Translations under genes and position numbers: made by a program
Part shown: positions 22,493-35,584 of the stretch, piece by piece
How positions within the stretch are numbered: the first letter of the stretch is position 1
Layout of the letters: every line of letters starts with the position of its first letter
NCBI GenBank assembly: GCA_015179125.1
Contig: WHVA01000014.1
Span: 372,001 to 436,000, forward strand
DNA: 64,000 bases
Source: Gautieria morchelliformis
Lineage: Eukaryota; Basidiomycota; Agaricomycetes; Gomphales; Gomphaceae
Reading direction: 5' to 3'
The notes under the pieces: model-generated
Told to the model about the DNA's origin: nothing
Database searches by the model: none
What the model saw: only the letters and a program-made list of their open reading frames with translations

Positions 22493-23916
22493 ATGTCCAA
22501 CGTAGCGGCGTTGATTGATCAGGAGATAGTTATTGTCCCCAGCTTCACTTTGGAATGTGGCAGAGTTCTGCGAGACGCACCCGTCGCGTACAAGACCTGG
22601 GGCCGCCTTAACGACTCTAGGGATAATGTCATGGTTATCTGCCATGCTTTTACAGGGAGTGCTGACGTGCAAGACTGGTGAGCAGTACTCTCTGTGGTTC
22701 AGTACAAAATTGTAATAGAACTGGCTATCTGTAGGTGGGGTCCGCTCATGGGGCCTGGAAAAGCCTTTGATTTCAACCGCTTTTTCATTTTCTGTGCGAA
22801 TGTTATGGGCTCACCTTATGGATCCGCCTCTCCCCTCACCCTGGAACCCGACATGGCACGACCCTATGGACCCGAGTTCCCGTCTACGACTATTCGGGAT
22901 GACGTTCGGTTGGCAGACTTCGCTTTTGCACAACTTGTCCTCATTAATCTACCTGAACTTCTAGAATACACAAACTTGTGCTTGACCGACTCGGCGTATG
23001 TTCCATAGCAGTCGTGGTAGGCGGCTCAATGGGAGGGATGGCCACGCTAGAATGGCCCCTGTGCACGGAACCAGGTTATGTGCGGCACATTATACCCATC
23101 GCCACTTCTCCTCGCCATTCGGCCTGGTGCATCAGCTGGGGTGAAGCCCAGCGTCAGAGCATCTACGCTGATCCGACGTACGAAGATGGGTACTATGCCG
23201 CAGGTACGCAGCCAAAAACTGGTTTGGCGGCGGCAAGAATGGCGGCACTTCTCACATATCGGTCTCGCGACTCTTTTGAGAATCGGTTTGGCCGGAGGCC
23301 TCAGCCTGGTGCTCCTATTACCCCTCCGCGTTCTCCATCGACACCCGCAAGTGAGGCTCTTGCTGCACACAATGATGGCCACCGTGGGGCAAAAGCGCCA
23401 TCTACTCCTACTTCTGACCATGACCAGTCATCAGCGCCCTCAACACGCCCAGCTGTTTTCTCGGCTCAGAGTTATCTTCGTTATCAAGGAGACAAATTTA
23501 CCGCTCGTTTTGATGCAAATTGTTACATTCACATCACCCGCAAGATGGACACCCATGATGTTGCCCGCGGTCGCTTTTCTGACGAGGGGACAGCCGTGGC
23601 TAAGGCGCTTGCCAGGTTGCCGAGCCGGGCGCTGGTTATTGGCATCCAGACTGATGGACTTTTCACCCCGTCAGAACAACTCGAACTCGCCAAATACATA
23701 CCCGAGGCCGAGCTTGTTATGATACACTCACCAGACGGGCATGACGGGTTTCTGTTGGAATTCGAACAGATCAATCGACACATTCTCCATTTCCTCAAAA
23801 ATGTTGTTCCAGATTATTATGTGGGAGAGGCCGATGAAACCCCCTATGGCCAGGATTTCGAAATCACACAGACGTCAATGTTTGGAGAAGCGGAAGTGGA
23901 TATCACGCGGTGGTAG
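22493..23916 (+). CDS. MET2: Homoserine O-acetyltransferase
   Basis: Three exons: 22493-22677, 22735-22908 and 22965-23916, giving 436 aa. It acetylates homoserine with acetyl-CoA, the step that commits homoserine to methionine synthesis. The alpha/beta-hydrolase fold shows: CHAFTGSADVQDWWGP (oxyanion region), NVMGSPYGSASP, the nucleophile elbow GGSMGG with the serine, FTARFDANCYIHITRKMDT, the catalytic Asp in IGIQTDGLF, and the catalytic His in SPDGHDGFLLE. A Ser/Pro-rich insert (about residues 235-275, TPPRSPSTPASEA) breaks the lid region, as in other fungal homologues. Confidence 0.95.
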
Positions 23917-24254
23917 ATTCAGTTACAATTGAATCAGAGTTACTAGCCCCACCACATTATTTTCGGATAATGTGAGCGACATGAGCAGATATGGAATATA
24001 TATCTGGGGCCAATGCGGGGGCATATATATACCCTTATAGATGTTATCTTATCAATAAACCGCATCTTGCGTATATTCTCGATGGTCATAATTTAGTAAC
24101 TTGGTGACGCGATTCCTGTTTGTTCCAAGGTCATGATCATAAGACATGCAGGTATACATAAGAGTATGCAAATGAGCGGAAAGGGAAGCTAAATGAGCGA
24201 AGGCGAGAAAGCGATCCTGCAACTGTAAGAAATCCGAAGCCCAATTATTTAACC
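23917..24254. other. Convergent intergenic region
   Basis: MET2 and the dynein tail gene end towards each other. Searching this stretch on the minus strand for the missing next part of dynein gave no match. AATAAACC near 24053 may be part of a polyadenylation signal. Confidence 0.4.
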
Positions 24255-27200
24255 CTATCGTCGACTTCCACCTGCGACTAAACCTTCTATCGAATGGTGC
24301 TCCAAGTCGTTCCGCGCCTTTAGGATCGACGCGTGCATTTCCTTCATAGCGTTACTCAACTTTACGCCAAACCGACTCAGGATATCTCGCTGCCACGAAT
24401 CGTATTTCGCATTGACCCGTGCTTGCACCTGTTCATAGTCAATGATGCAGACACCGAGAGATTTCTGAGTATCCGATGTGTCGAAAGTGGATCGGGTTTT
24501 CTTGATCTCTGTGAGCAGCTGCTGCCAGTGGGCGAGAGAATCGCCCAATCGGTTAAAAACATATTCTGCTTCCAAGTCCCAGAGTGACTGGAACTGTAGC
24601 CATTTTGCCACATAGTCCTTGAGTTGCTGTACTTTAGTCTCAATCATGGAAAACGGGCGTATAAGGGTGGCACTTTCAAAGCGGGTTAGCTGGCCCCCAT
24701 CTGTCAGTCGAAGGTTGTGAGAATGCGATATGAAGACATACCAAGGAAGTGTATGTAGTTTCAGTAGCGAGGCCACCTCGCATCTGCAAACCAATTTCGT
24801 ACCGCGAGCTTTGTATTCGACGCAAGCCACAAATTACACCTATATCACAACATGCCTCAATGTCGACGCCTTGTACGCTTTGTGTTATGCTTACCAAGCC
24901 ACTCATGGAGCTGCTTTATCCATGTTTGTCGGGCAAACTCTATTGGAGGGTCAAGGAAGATGACTTGGTTCTGTATCCGTATCTCATGAATAATTGGCTT
25001 CAGGGTGAGATTTCCGTCGAGATGCTGTCACGTTTATAAGTTGGTTATTATCAATTCCTAATCCCACGATGACAGCACACCTTATCGTCCTTGAACTTCT
25101 TGTCGCCTCGCCGCTTGTTCGTGATATCACGGAGGGCAGTATCTCGTCGAGTGTCGCCATCATCCGTTCGGTCGAACTCGGTACAAAACAATTGAATGAT
25201 ATGGGCCAATCGCTGCAAAAGAATCTCTTCAATGCGAACATCAAGCTCAGCTACCCAATTTTCTAAGTTGGCATAGCCCTCCAAATTTAAACGATCAATC
25301 TATGACGGATGTCAACGTTGCCAACGGATTCGCTTGTGAAAACGTACAGCAGCCTGGATCTTGGCGATTAGCTCCGAGAATGCTTCGGTGGTATAAGGGC
25401 ATGTCGAAAGATCCTCAACTACACGCGTGATCTCCTTATAAAGATCTATTAGCGTGTTTGTTTTATCCTGGCATGATGATCAGGACAAGGATAGGGATAA
25501 TGGAGTTACTACAGACCTGAAGTACGGACACCACACTAGCAAATTCGCGGACGAACTGCACATGTCGGTTGTCACGACCGTCAGGCGCTGTGACGTATCG
25601 TGTTGTATCGTATGCGTTCACAAAGTAGTCCCATCGCAGGCTCATACCTGGCGTGAATGTCAATTTGTGTCTAAGATAAAACTGGAGTGATAAACCTTTC
25701 GCAACCTGGCTCTGTGCCTCGTTGCGATACTCCGCGACCAGCATTTCAATTCCTCTGTTTTTCTCGACAAGATCAAGAGTCTGTCCATATGTGCGAACAG
25801 TCTCCATCAAGCTGACTGCGTGTGGGTATACCCGTTTGGCATCCTTAGCCATGTTGCTAATAGCATGGGGGACCTGGAAATTAAGCCAAAGGAGATTGCG
25901 TACTTCCTTGAATAAGGTGATGATTTGTGGGTCGAAGTTGACAGCTAATTGGAATCCACCCCCTCGCAGACGGACGATCTCAAATAGACGACCGTTTACG
26001 CCCATGTCTCGACGGTTGATGTCATGCAGCCATGCATCATACACAGGGCGGGTATCGAGCTTCTTGCGAAAAGATACGCTCTCAGCCTGCAACTTCTGGC
26101 CCTCAGCGTACAACTCCCAGCCTTTTCCAAGAACATCCTCAACGCGTTTCATATAGGTGAAAAGCTGTCGCTCAATTTGGCGTGCCCAGATAATTGCGCC
26201 TGCGATTGGAGGCAAGTCCCTCATTTGCGCCATGTGATAGGCTTCTGAAAACCGATACTGTGTCTTGAACTGCAAGGTAGTGTGAGCTGTGTACTGTCAA
26301 CAAACTGGGAAAGGATTACTTTATCGTGTAGTCGCTTAATGTCCTCCTTCACTGAGTCGATCAGCTGCGTCTGATACTCTTGAATGGCTCCACGGATCTT
26401 CCCAATATGTCAGCCAGATGAGAAAAAAATCAGTGATAGTACGAACTTTGGGTCGCACGAATAGTGCGTTGAACTTTGAGAACACGCGAAACATCTCGTT
26501 GGCGTTTCTTGCAGTACCCAGTCGATCGCGCAGGCGGGAGATAATCTGGTTCTCCACTCGTGCCACACGCTCGTTGTAAGCATTCTCAGCTGTTACCCAG
26601 ATCTCGGTTCCCTCTATGAGCTCCAGCTTCAGATACCGACAAGTAGTAGTTAACTGACGTTGCTCTTACCAGTAGAGACGTCTAAAACGTCGATGCTTTT
26701 TACCGCCTCATATGCCTCCTTGACCTCTTCCTCCATGTCCATACCGCCGATCTCTTTCCCCATGCTCAATCCCTTTGTTGGACCAGTCATCACAGCCAAC
26801 TGCTCATGCTGCTTCCGCCACTCCCGTAGATACCGAGCTCGCTCCATCAATTTCTGGTGTGCAGCATTGACTTTGATGGGGATGAACCTCTCCGCTCGTT
26901 TTTTAATAACCTCGCGGGCAACAGTGGTGAATTCCTTAATAAGCTCATCCCATGTCCGGAAAATGCTGTGAACCTGTGATAGAAGACGTTCAAAGGTGTC
27001 GTATGGCTGGTAGGGTAGTCGATGAGAAGTAAGCACACGGAGAAGCTGATCATTAAAATCGCGAGATATAGCCTCAACAAGAGGCAGTGCACGACGAATG
27101 GGGTATGGCGAAAGCTTCAGCTTGCGATTGACGTGTCCAAAAATAAGCCCGAGAGCGTCTTGGATCTTGTCGAGATCAGTGGCAGAGAGAAGCTCGTTCA

Positions 27201-28375
27201 ACGGAAACTCCTTCATAAGCTGATTATACTTGTGAACTGACACATGCGTTAACGTAAGGTTGGCAATTAGGATAGCAGAAATCTCACCCCGATCTGTAGC
27301 ATCCTTCAGCCCGGTGTCAGCGATAAAACGGACAGTTGCGTGGTAACGCTTGGCGTTTCGAAGACAGTCCATAACCATGTTTACTTCGTCACTGCGTAAC
27401 TGCGCTTCAATTCCTTCTAGAGCGCGTTCCAGACTCAGCCAAAAGTTGATCTCCTGTGAAGCTGTCCCAGACGATACGTCTCGGGTGAGTTTCGTGACAG
27501 CTTGTATTGATTTGATCCAAGAGTTCACATGACCGTGGAGCGCGTTCAGAAAAGTACTGTCGGTTAAAATCTTGTTCGGTATAAGGGAAATGTTGGGTCG
27601 CTGGCTATTAGCTTGTGCCTCAGCAATGGCACGCTGAATATTAGGATGGATCACAAGATGCGTCTCGGGGATTTCGACATTTTGTTGAAGATGTAACAAG
27701 GACAGTTCCAGTTCAGCAAATTTCTTCTTTGCCATAGGAATTCCTAATCGTAATTCGGAATTATGAAAGCGGACAGACGGGGGTTTTGCTCACCCATCTT
27801 AGGGTCTCCATCCTTCCCTTCACCTCTGGTACCGGCAAACGCGTCAAACCACGGCTTTACAGCACAGCTGACGACAGCGTGTAAGCTTTCGTATGGGGTT
27901 TCCTCGCCGCCGAACAGATTAAGAATATGAAGTTGAACAGGTAGTGGAATTAGAGGATCAAGAGTGGGAGTGCGCTTAATGATTGCAAGAGTGCTGACAT
28001 GTGAAGGGGCATAGACGAGATGAGGTGTAAGAGAATAAGAATACGTGGCCGGTGTCTCGTCTATGAAACAAAGTTAATGGCCTCTTGAACCCAGCATTTA
28101 CAAGTAGGCTCACCCCCTACTTCATCTTTGACCTTAACAACATAGATAACACTCCCACCCTCACCGGAAAACTTTGACACGCGCTCTTCAAAGTCGTGGT
28201 CGAAGAGAGTCTCCTCAAGTTCCTCGGCAGACGCACCAATTACAGGCGGGAGCAGCGCAAGAAGGTAGGATCGAAATAGGGAGGGATCATATGCAGTTGA
28301 AGAGGCAGCTACCGCCGGCGAAGTTTCCGAATGGACACCATTAACGGCGGGAGGTGTTTCGTCCACAGAGGACAT
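24255..28375 (-). CDS. Cytoplasmic dynein heavy chain, tail part only (truncated gene)
   Basis: Eleven exons, 5' to 3': 28375-28114, 28060-27794, 27743-26670, 26613-26447, 26397-26320, 26269-25517, 25467-25348, 25299-25081, 25024-24895, 24839-24742 and 24689-24255, giving 1200 aa in one frame. The sequence follows the fungal heavy-chain N-terminal tail: [105 protein letters not shown] and [19 protein letters not shown]. After [10 protein letters not shown] the expected continuation is replaced by LVAGGSRR and a stop. Linker, AAA ring and stalk are absent. The tail binds intermediate chains and dimerises, so such a product could bind partners without moving. It may be a recent truncated duplicate or a split gene. 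Confidence 0.85.
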
Positions 28376-29289
28376 GGTCAGAATTGGGTGCTCCGACTCT
28401 CTGGGAACCAAATCTTCTGGTATACTGACCAATGATATACGGCTAGCCCTGGAGACTCTAAAAGACCACGCGTGAAACCTCGGTGGTGGCCTGCGAGTGT
28501 GGTTGCTGAAATACCGGTAAGCACCATTCGGTGAATCCTCGTCGCTAGACGACATTTGTAGAGTAACATACCGAAGTGCCCAACACTCCTTAGATGATAT
28601 GGTCCTTATGTGTTGTAAAGGGTAGGAAGCCTCGCGTTTGAGCTGCGCAAAGGGTGGCGAGTCGTGAGTACTTGAACGCGTCTCCTATGCTGTTCTGAAA
28701 TAAGCGCGCAAATATCGGTGTGACCATGTGTCTGCGACCATCTGTGTGGCTGTTACTGCTACTCTATTTCGCCATGAATTCAAGACTGTCGCTTGAATAT
28801 TCCCGGAGTGGGCTTGGGAGCTGAAGCTAAATGAAAAATCGATGATGTCGAGCCTCGCTTGACAAAGCGTTTTATGCAAATGGACTTCAGATCTCAGGCG
28901 TCAAGCGTCAGGCCCCAGAGCTATGCTGGTATCAAGTCTAGAAATGAAGTTCGGGTTCTCATTCCGTCACCTTCGACAATCATATCTGGCCACTCTCCGT
29001 TATGCCGTTATAGGAGATACACTTCGCCCTACATCATTCTCTCCACCCCCGGCGAGCCGTAGTATGGCGAATGCCTCCTAGCTTTCCAGCACCATCTGGA
29101 AGTACCGATATTCAATTACTTGCTTGCTCTTCGAGTTCACCTGTGATCCGACTTGTGATCACAGCACACCTGAGCTGATTCACTGACGCATGCGTCCATC
29201 ATGATCCAACGTAGTCGCGGATACAGCCTTTCTCTGGCATTGGCAGAGAGCGTGTGTTGGCGATGTGTATTCAGCACACTAGACACACC
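28376..29289. other. Upstream region of the dynein tail gene, otherwise empty
   Basis: An open frame runs upstream of the chosen dynein start to 28555, but MSSVDETPP fits as the start and nothing before it is conserved. No other gene is seen up to the copia target site at 29290. Confidence 0.4.
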
Positions 29290-29294
29290 CTCAG

Positions 29295-29476
29295 TGTTGC
29301 GTCATGTGATACAGTCAGAGTATTAGTCAGCATTCGGTGCTATACAGTAGAACACAGCTGAGTTCGAAGGAAGAATCACACTTATCTTCCTCCGAACTCA
29401 GGCAAGTTATTAGTATCTTGTAGATAGGAAGAATCACACTTATCTTCCTCCGAACTCAGACATCACTGCGCTAACA
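29295..29476 (+). repeat. 5' LTR of the copia element
   Basis: Starts TGTTGCGTCATGTGATACAG and ends GCGCTAACA. Inside, the block GAAGAATCACACTTATCTTC is repeated twice (near 29369 and 29428). The bases just after the LTR (GGTTATGGGCCCCGCG, 29477-29492) are the presumptive primer-binding site. Confidence 0.93.
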
Positions 29477-29519
29477 GGTTATGGGCCCCGCGCCGTAAAT
29501 CGAAGAATAGATCATCACC

Positions 29520-32264
29520 ATGTCAGATTCAGAAGCGGAAAACCGCACGAAGAGCACGAAGCTCACAAGTACAAACTACAATGTTTGGACAGTAGCGCTA
29601 CAAGGCAAACTAATGACTGTCAATGCGTGGCGAATTATCACCGAAGAATTCAAACGGCCAACCGACGTAGCAGAGGCTGAGAAATGGCTACTGAAAAAGG
29701 AGGAAGTGGCCGGCATCTTATTAAAAACCTTATCGCCCACACAATACGTCCACGTTGAAGGCGTAATGGACGATCCCATTGAGATGTGGAAGAGATTAAA
29801 AGCAGCACACCAGTCACAAGTCGCAAATAGTCGATTCCACGCGATGCAAAAACTGCTAAACATACGAAAGGACGACGCCGAATCTCTTACAGACTATATC
29901 ACCCGCGTCAATACCGCTACAAATGATCTCATAGCCCTTGGACCAAATACCCTTACCGTGCAAAACGTTATCGACGAAATCGGCGTACATGCGGCACTTA
30001 CAGGACTCGACCAAGCTGAATATGGGGCTTTCACGTCATCCCTCCTCCTGATCAGCACCCTTGCCCGTACCACAGTGGCCACGGCGTTCCGAAACGAAGA
30101 TCTGAAGTGTCACACTTCTACGATCTCAACGGCCGCCGCACTATCCATGACTCGAGGCAAAAAGGGTACTGTACCTACGTGCGCGGTATGCAAGAAGCGA
30201 GGGCACCTGGCAGATCGCTGCTGGATCGCTCATCCAGAGCTTAGACCAGCACGCAGGAGTGAAGAGAACGACAAGGGAAAGGCCACAAATCAAGCCAGAG
30301 AGAGTGAAAAGATGCAGGAACTCGCTGGAAACGCGAGTTTGTGGCTATCTTTCCCCTCCCACAGCGACGATGCTGACTTACGCTGGAATACAGACACGGG
30401 AGCCACGAGTCATATGACTCCACACCGACACTGGCTCCGAAACTACGAGCCTTACCACGTTCCCATACGATTAGCCACGAATGAAGTCGTCTATTCGACC
30501 GGAAAGGGGCAGATTCTATTCACCCCTATAATTGACGGGAAAATGGCACAAGACATCATTTTCTCAAATGTTTTACATGTACCAGCCCTCCAAAATAATC
30601 TATTAGCCGTTCTTTGCCTCACCACCCATCATAATTTTTCCGTCAATATTGTGCAAAGCTGTATCTCATTCGTCCAAGATGGAGTATTACGTTTCTGCGC
30701 CACGGTGTGAAACGGAACTGGTTTCCTAACCGGAAACACTGTCCCTAACCCAGAATACGCCTTCTCCGCATCGTCTCCCATTGTAGATCGATCCTTGTTA
30801 CACAGGCGACTCGCACACATTGGGTCATCCCGTTTGGAAAGACTCTTAAAACATGACATGGCCCGCGGGATACACTTGAACTCCAATGCAAATATGCCGC
30901 CTATCTGCGAACCGTGCATTGCGGCGAAGCAACACCGTGATCCATTCCCAAAAAGAAGTGAAAGCCGTACTTCCAAACCACTTGACCTTGTCGTCTCCGA
31001 TGTCCATGGACCCCTCCCTGTGCGTACACTGTCCGGTCATCGATACTGGATAACTTTTACAGACGATCACACACGCTTCCGATGTGTGTACCTCCTGAAA
31101 TCAAAGGACGAGGCCTTCGATGCCTATCGCTCCTACGAGGCGTTTGCTGAAAACCAAACAGGATCACGAGTGAGGAGATTCAGGGACGACAAAGGAGGGG
31201 AATACATAGGCCGGAAATGGGACGAGCATTTCCAACACCGAGGGATAATCCATGAGCACACTACGAAGGGTATGCCGCAACAGAACGGAATCTCGGAACG
31301 AACAAATCGCACACTCATTGAAGGAACGATCGCATTACTGCAACAGGCTCGTCTACCAGCATCAATGTGGGGAGACACCCTACAACTATTAGTCTGCATT
31401 ATCGACGCCACACCAACCTCTGCACTACCTGACATGACACCATACGAAGCCTGGTACGGCCACAAGCCAGATCTGGGAATGTTAGGCACTTTTGGCTGTA
31501 CGGCGCATGTTCACGTGCAGAAGGATGGAAGGGATGGGCTTCAGCCTAGATCTCGAAAATGCATCTATCTTGGCTTCGAAAATGGATACAAAGGTTGGCG
31601 TTGTCTCGATCCCACTACAAAGTGCATCATCATATCCTGGGATGTTATCTTCAACCAAACCGAGTTTGCGGGCCTCTCCACTAGCGATCCTACCCAAAAC
31701 TTGCTCAGATCAACACCTGTCCTACTCCCAACTGGGATCGCTGCACCGCCTGACCCAGACCCACCAGATGCCCACCATGAAGTGCACCCTCCTCCTATTC
31801 CTGACCAACCTGACCAAGACCTGCCGGCTCCTCCAGACCCTGCCCCACCTGCCCCTGAACCGCCAGTTCTAGCTCCAGATCCCGCCCCACCCGCACCTCC
31901 CGTGCAACCCCGCCGATCCAGCAGAGCTCCCGCCCACCCCGATTATCGGTATCTCCATGACCCCTTTTTCTGACCACGACCACCTCCTGATCACGACGAT
32001 CCTGGGCCTGAAGGGGGTGCTGCAGCCAGAGCCTCAATAATCCAGGCCCTGGAATTCATACGCGATGGATCGGACGTCACCAGAGCAAAATTAATCTCAC
32101 CTGACACCATTGAAATGACATTCAACGCAACCATCAAAGATGATCGTGTCCCAAAAATGTTCGCTGAGGCAATGCGTCGCTCTGATGCACCGTTATGGAA
32201 GAACTCTATGGATGCTGAAACCCAAGCGCTCTTGGACAACGGGACATGGGAGTTGGTGAGACTG
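29520..32264 (+). pseudogene. Copia Gag, protease and integrase, with stop codons
   Basis: The start MSDSEAENRTKSTKL lies 43 bp after the LTR. Gag of the UBN2 type is followed by a CCHC zinc knuckle, CAVCKKRGHLADRC. The protease is WNTDTGATSHM. A TGA at 30708 interrupts the frame just before the integrase zinc domain (HRRLAHIG with CEPCIAAKQH). The integrase core shows DVHGPL, RDDKGGEY and NGISERTNRT, the D, D and E of the catalytic triad. A proline-rich stretch and another stop (near 31971) precede the first RT residues, ending WELVRL at the insertion. Confidence 0.9.
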
Positions 32265-33713
32265 TGTTTTGGAACCCTTCAAGACTTTGGTGTTATTGCT
32301 AACACTTCAATCTATCAGAACGTGTCGTTTACGAGACTCAAAGAATATTAAACAATGCTGCAGCACAACTCCGGAAATAATTTAATATTTGTACCTTGGT
32401 TGCAATCTGCGTAAAAACTAGTCCAAGTTAATACGGATGGAAGGCAATACGTTTCTTAGCAGCACTGAACAATAAACTAAAAGAATGTAGGTTCAAGGAC
32501 ACTATTGGGGTCCAAGCGTATTCCAAAATATAAAGGAATGTACTTAGCAGGTGAGTTTATAAATGGACTGCCCTGATAATCTACCAGCGCACAGCAATAA
32601 AACAAGGGATGAACGAGTTTTAGAAGTGACTTGTGAAAGTCTCTAATCAGGAAAATCGACTGATCAGATCGTCTCGGGTATTGGAGTGCGAATGGCAAGA
32701 CTATCAATTGACAGACTCACTCTGTAGAATTACACCCGGAGGATTAGTCTAGGTGGCTAAGCAGAAAAGTATCTACTTAACAAGGAATTAGACACTAAAG
32801 TAAGTGAATAACCCTAGCTGGGATTAGCAGCTTAGTAAGATGCAAGTCACACGAGGTCACGTGGATAGAAGATGTTAGATTGCTAGAATGATGATTCAAG
32901 GAGGTCAGAATGGCCTCCTTTTATATTGTAAAATACACAGGATTACGTAAAATGGGGTTCTTCTATCTATTAGGCGAGTGATGTCATAAGTAAATATTTG
33001 CACTGCTGAAACACACCCTCGTAACTATTGCGGCGCGTTTGTGCAAAGAAATTGGAAATAGATAGCCAATCACCTTCCCTGGTTTGCACAGCCTTACACA
33101 GCCTTTCACAGCCTTGCACTGCCCTGCACAGCCCTACACAGCCGCTATGACATCAAGGGGCCTATTTGGTGTCGTAGCGTTGCATTTGGAGGATCCTTCA
33201 TCCAATAGGCTTTATCAAACCTGCACCCTAGTTTTGGCTTTGTACATCTTTGTGTGACTTTGTACGCAGCCTTGCACAGCCATGGTTGCTATGATGCAAG
33301 TCATGTGCCAGCTGGGTTTGAATTGCACAGGCTTGTGTAAGCGGTAGAGGACACATTCAGACTCAGTGGCTGAGTTTGAGTGAGCCAAGGTACCGGAGTT
33401 GTAGGTGCTTGAGTGCTTGCAACTCCGAGTTTACGGTTCGTGGGAAGCTCCAGTCAGAGTTTGAAACTGAGCGGCTGTGGCAGAGTTGTGGACGTGCGTG
33501 GGTTCATAACTCTGCCTGACAGAATAAGGTGTTTTTGAGCCAGGGAAGCCAAGTTAAATGGCGAAAAAATAAGAGGAAATTCAAGGAATATTTGAATAGA
33601 GTTCTCCCAACAATAGCCACGTGTATTAGCTACTCTCAGCTGGGAAAACAGGGTTTTAAAGCGATTTTAATCCTTTTTTCGCGAGGCTTTTCATAAGCAA
33701 CGGTTCCCACACA
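32265..33713 (+). mobile_element. Solo-LTR-like element, family A copy 1
   Basis: 1449 bp, starts TGTTTTGGAACCC and ends TTCCCACACA, with the 5-bp target duplication GACTG at 32260-32264 and 33714-33718. There is no coding capacity. A decamer-type array (CACAGCCTT variants) lies at 33085-33145. Copies 2 and 3 of the family are at 35849 (plus) and 52116 (minus). TG...CA ends and a 5-bp duplication point to a solo LTR or a non-autonomous LTR element. Confidence 0.85.
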
Positions 33714-34518
33714 GACTGCCGCCTGGAGAAAAGGCCATTGGGTCACGATGGGTATTCCGGATTAAACTCAACTCAGACGGTTCCCTGGACAAATACAAAA
33801 GTCGTCTGGTAGCAAAAGGCTATACCCAGCGACCAGGCATCGACTATGACGAGGTGTTTGCCCCTACCACGCGATGGGCAGCCCTGCGGACGATACTGGC
33901 GCAAGGGGCACTTCAGGGAGCATACATCGAATCTATAGACATTTCGAACGCATACCTAAATGGGATCCTAGGCGACGACACCCAAATCTATATGGAACAA
34001 CCAGAGGGATATCATCAAGGGGGTGCCGACTGGGTATGCGAGGGCTCTATGGACTAAAGCAAAGTGGATGGCTGTGGTATGAGCGGCTCGGATTGGCACT
34101 TGAGAACATGGGATTCACACGCCTCCAATCTGACCCAAGTGTCTATATCTGGACAAGCGAGACCATCAAGATCGTTATACCAGTCTTCATTGATGATCTC
34201 ACCCTGGTATCAAACTCGAGACATGATCTTGACAGGGTCAAAGGCCGTCTAGCTAAAGTCTTCAAATTGAAGGATTTGGGAGAAACAAAATCACTGCTAG
34301 GTGTGGAAGTACAGTATGATCGCCTGCAGAAGACGCTAAAACTCTCACAAAAACAATATGTCGAGGAACTACTCGACCGATTCCACATGTCTGACTGCCG
34401 ACCCGTATTCACGCCTATGAGACCTGGATTAAACCTAAGCTCAGCAATGGGACCATCTACACCGGAGGAGATAGCAGAAATGAAAAACCTGCCTTACTTG
34501 AATGTGGTTGGACCATTG
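33714..34518 (+). pseudogene. Copia reverse transcriptase, middle part
   Basis: Continues from WELVR across the insertion: LPPGEKAIGSRWVFRIK, RLVAKGYTQRPG, YIESIDISNAYLNG, the LYGLKQSGWLWYE motif and the active site FIDD near 34190. A one-base frame change lies near 34030, just before GLYGLKQ. The segment stops at VVGPL where the second insertion begins. Confidence 0.9.
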
Positions 34519-34916
34519 TGTTATTATTGGTGAAGATGGCCCTAGGCCAAGATCCGAAGCCACGCCTCGGGTCCCCTGACCGAGACATGAGCACCGGTGC
34601 ATTATCATGCGCCGGTGGCACTTGATTGTTCCACAACCCTTCTACATACCTTCACGGCGCTAGTCTATCAGTTAAGTAGCTAGTCATGTATGTAGATAAC
34701 TTCAGGCAGTATAATCTCCATCTTGTTGACTCAGTGAAGTCACCTGTGTTATCTTTGACTGGACGTTGGTGTCGGTCGGTGTGTCCGTTGTTGTCACTGC
34801 GCGCGGTGTTAGCGCATACAACCGAAGTTGTATTCCCATCTCTATTCTATCCATGTCTCTCTACGACCTTACGACTCCCCCACACATATGCAACCTATCC
34901 TGTACGACTTTCTACA
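34519..34916 (+). mobile_element. 398-bp solo-LTR-like insertion in copia RT
   Basis: Starts TGTTATTATTGG and ends GACTTTCTACA, flanked by CATTG at 34514-34518 and 34917-34921. Removing it restores VVGPLNYLAIATRPDIAY. No related copy was found in the window. Confidence 0.85.
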
Positions 34917-34921
34917 CATTG

Positions 34922-35557
34922 AACTATCTTGCCATCGCCACTCGCCCTGACATTGCCTATGCCGTTGGATGCCTCGCTCGATTCAACTCAAATCCAGGCC
35001 CAGCACACTGGGCAGCCGTAAAACACCTCCTGTGTTATTTGAAGGGGACGACTGATCTAGCACTCACATTCGCACCAAATAACGCAGGCGAAATCTTTCG
35101 AACATGGACGGACGCCGATCACGGAGGAAATCCAGACAACGGTCGCTCGACGTCTGGTTTCCTCATCAAGATCGGGACCGGAACGGTTAGCTGGGCCAGC
35201 TAGTTGCAAAACATAGTTACCTTATCGATGACAGAAGCCGAGTTTGTGGCAGCAACTCTCGCCGGTACTGAAATCATCTGGCTGCGAAGCCTATTCGATG
35301 AACTCGGTTCGAAGGTTGATGAGCCATCTCATCTCTACATCGATAATCAATCCGCACTCACCGTCGCCAAAAATCCAGAGCACCACGGGCGGATGAAGCA
35401 TCTGGACCTCCGATACTTCTGGTTGCAGGAGAAGGTTGCTCAGAGAGCCATCCAAGTCGGATATGTGCCCACGAAGGATATGCCGGCCGATTTACTGACG
35501 AAAGCGTTACCTCGCGAATCGGTAGAACGGCACTGTCGCGCTATGGGACTCTTCTGA
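34922..35557 (+). pseudogene. Copia RT end and RNase H
   Basis: Includes IATRPDIAYAVGCLARFNS, the RNase H residues TDADHGGNPDNGRSTSG, an in-frame TAG at 35201, then MTEAEFVAATLAG, YIDNQSALTVAKNPEHHGR and DMPADLLTKALP. The natural stop is at 35555-35557. Confidence 0.9.
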
Positions 35558-35584
35558 TCGCAGACTGACTGCATCAAGGGGGTG

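Noticed and set aside
28376-28555. Longer N terminus for the dynein tail gene starting at 28555
   Set aside because: The extra 60 residues are Arg-rich and unlike the family; MSSVDETPP at 28375 fits as the start.
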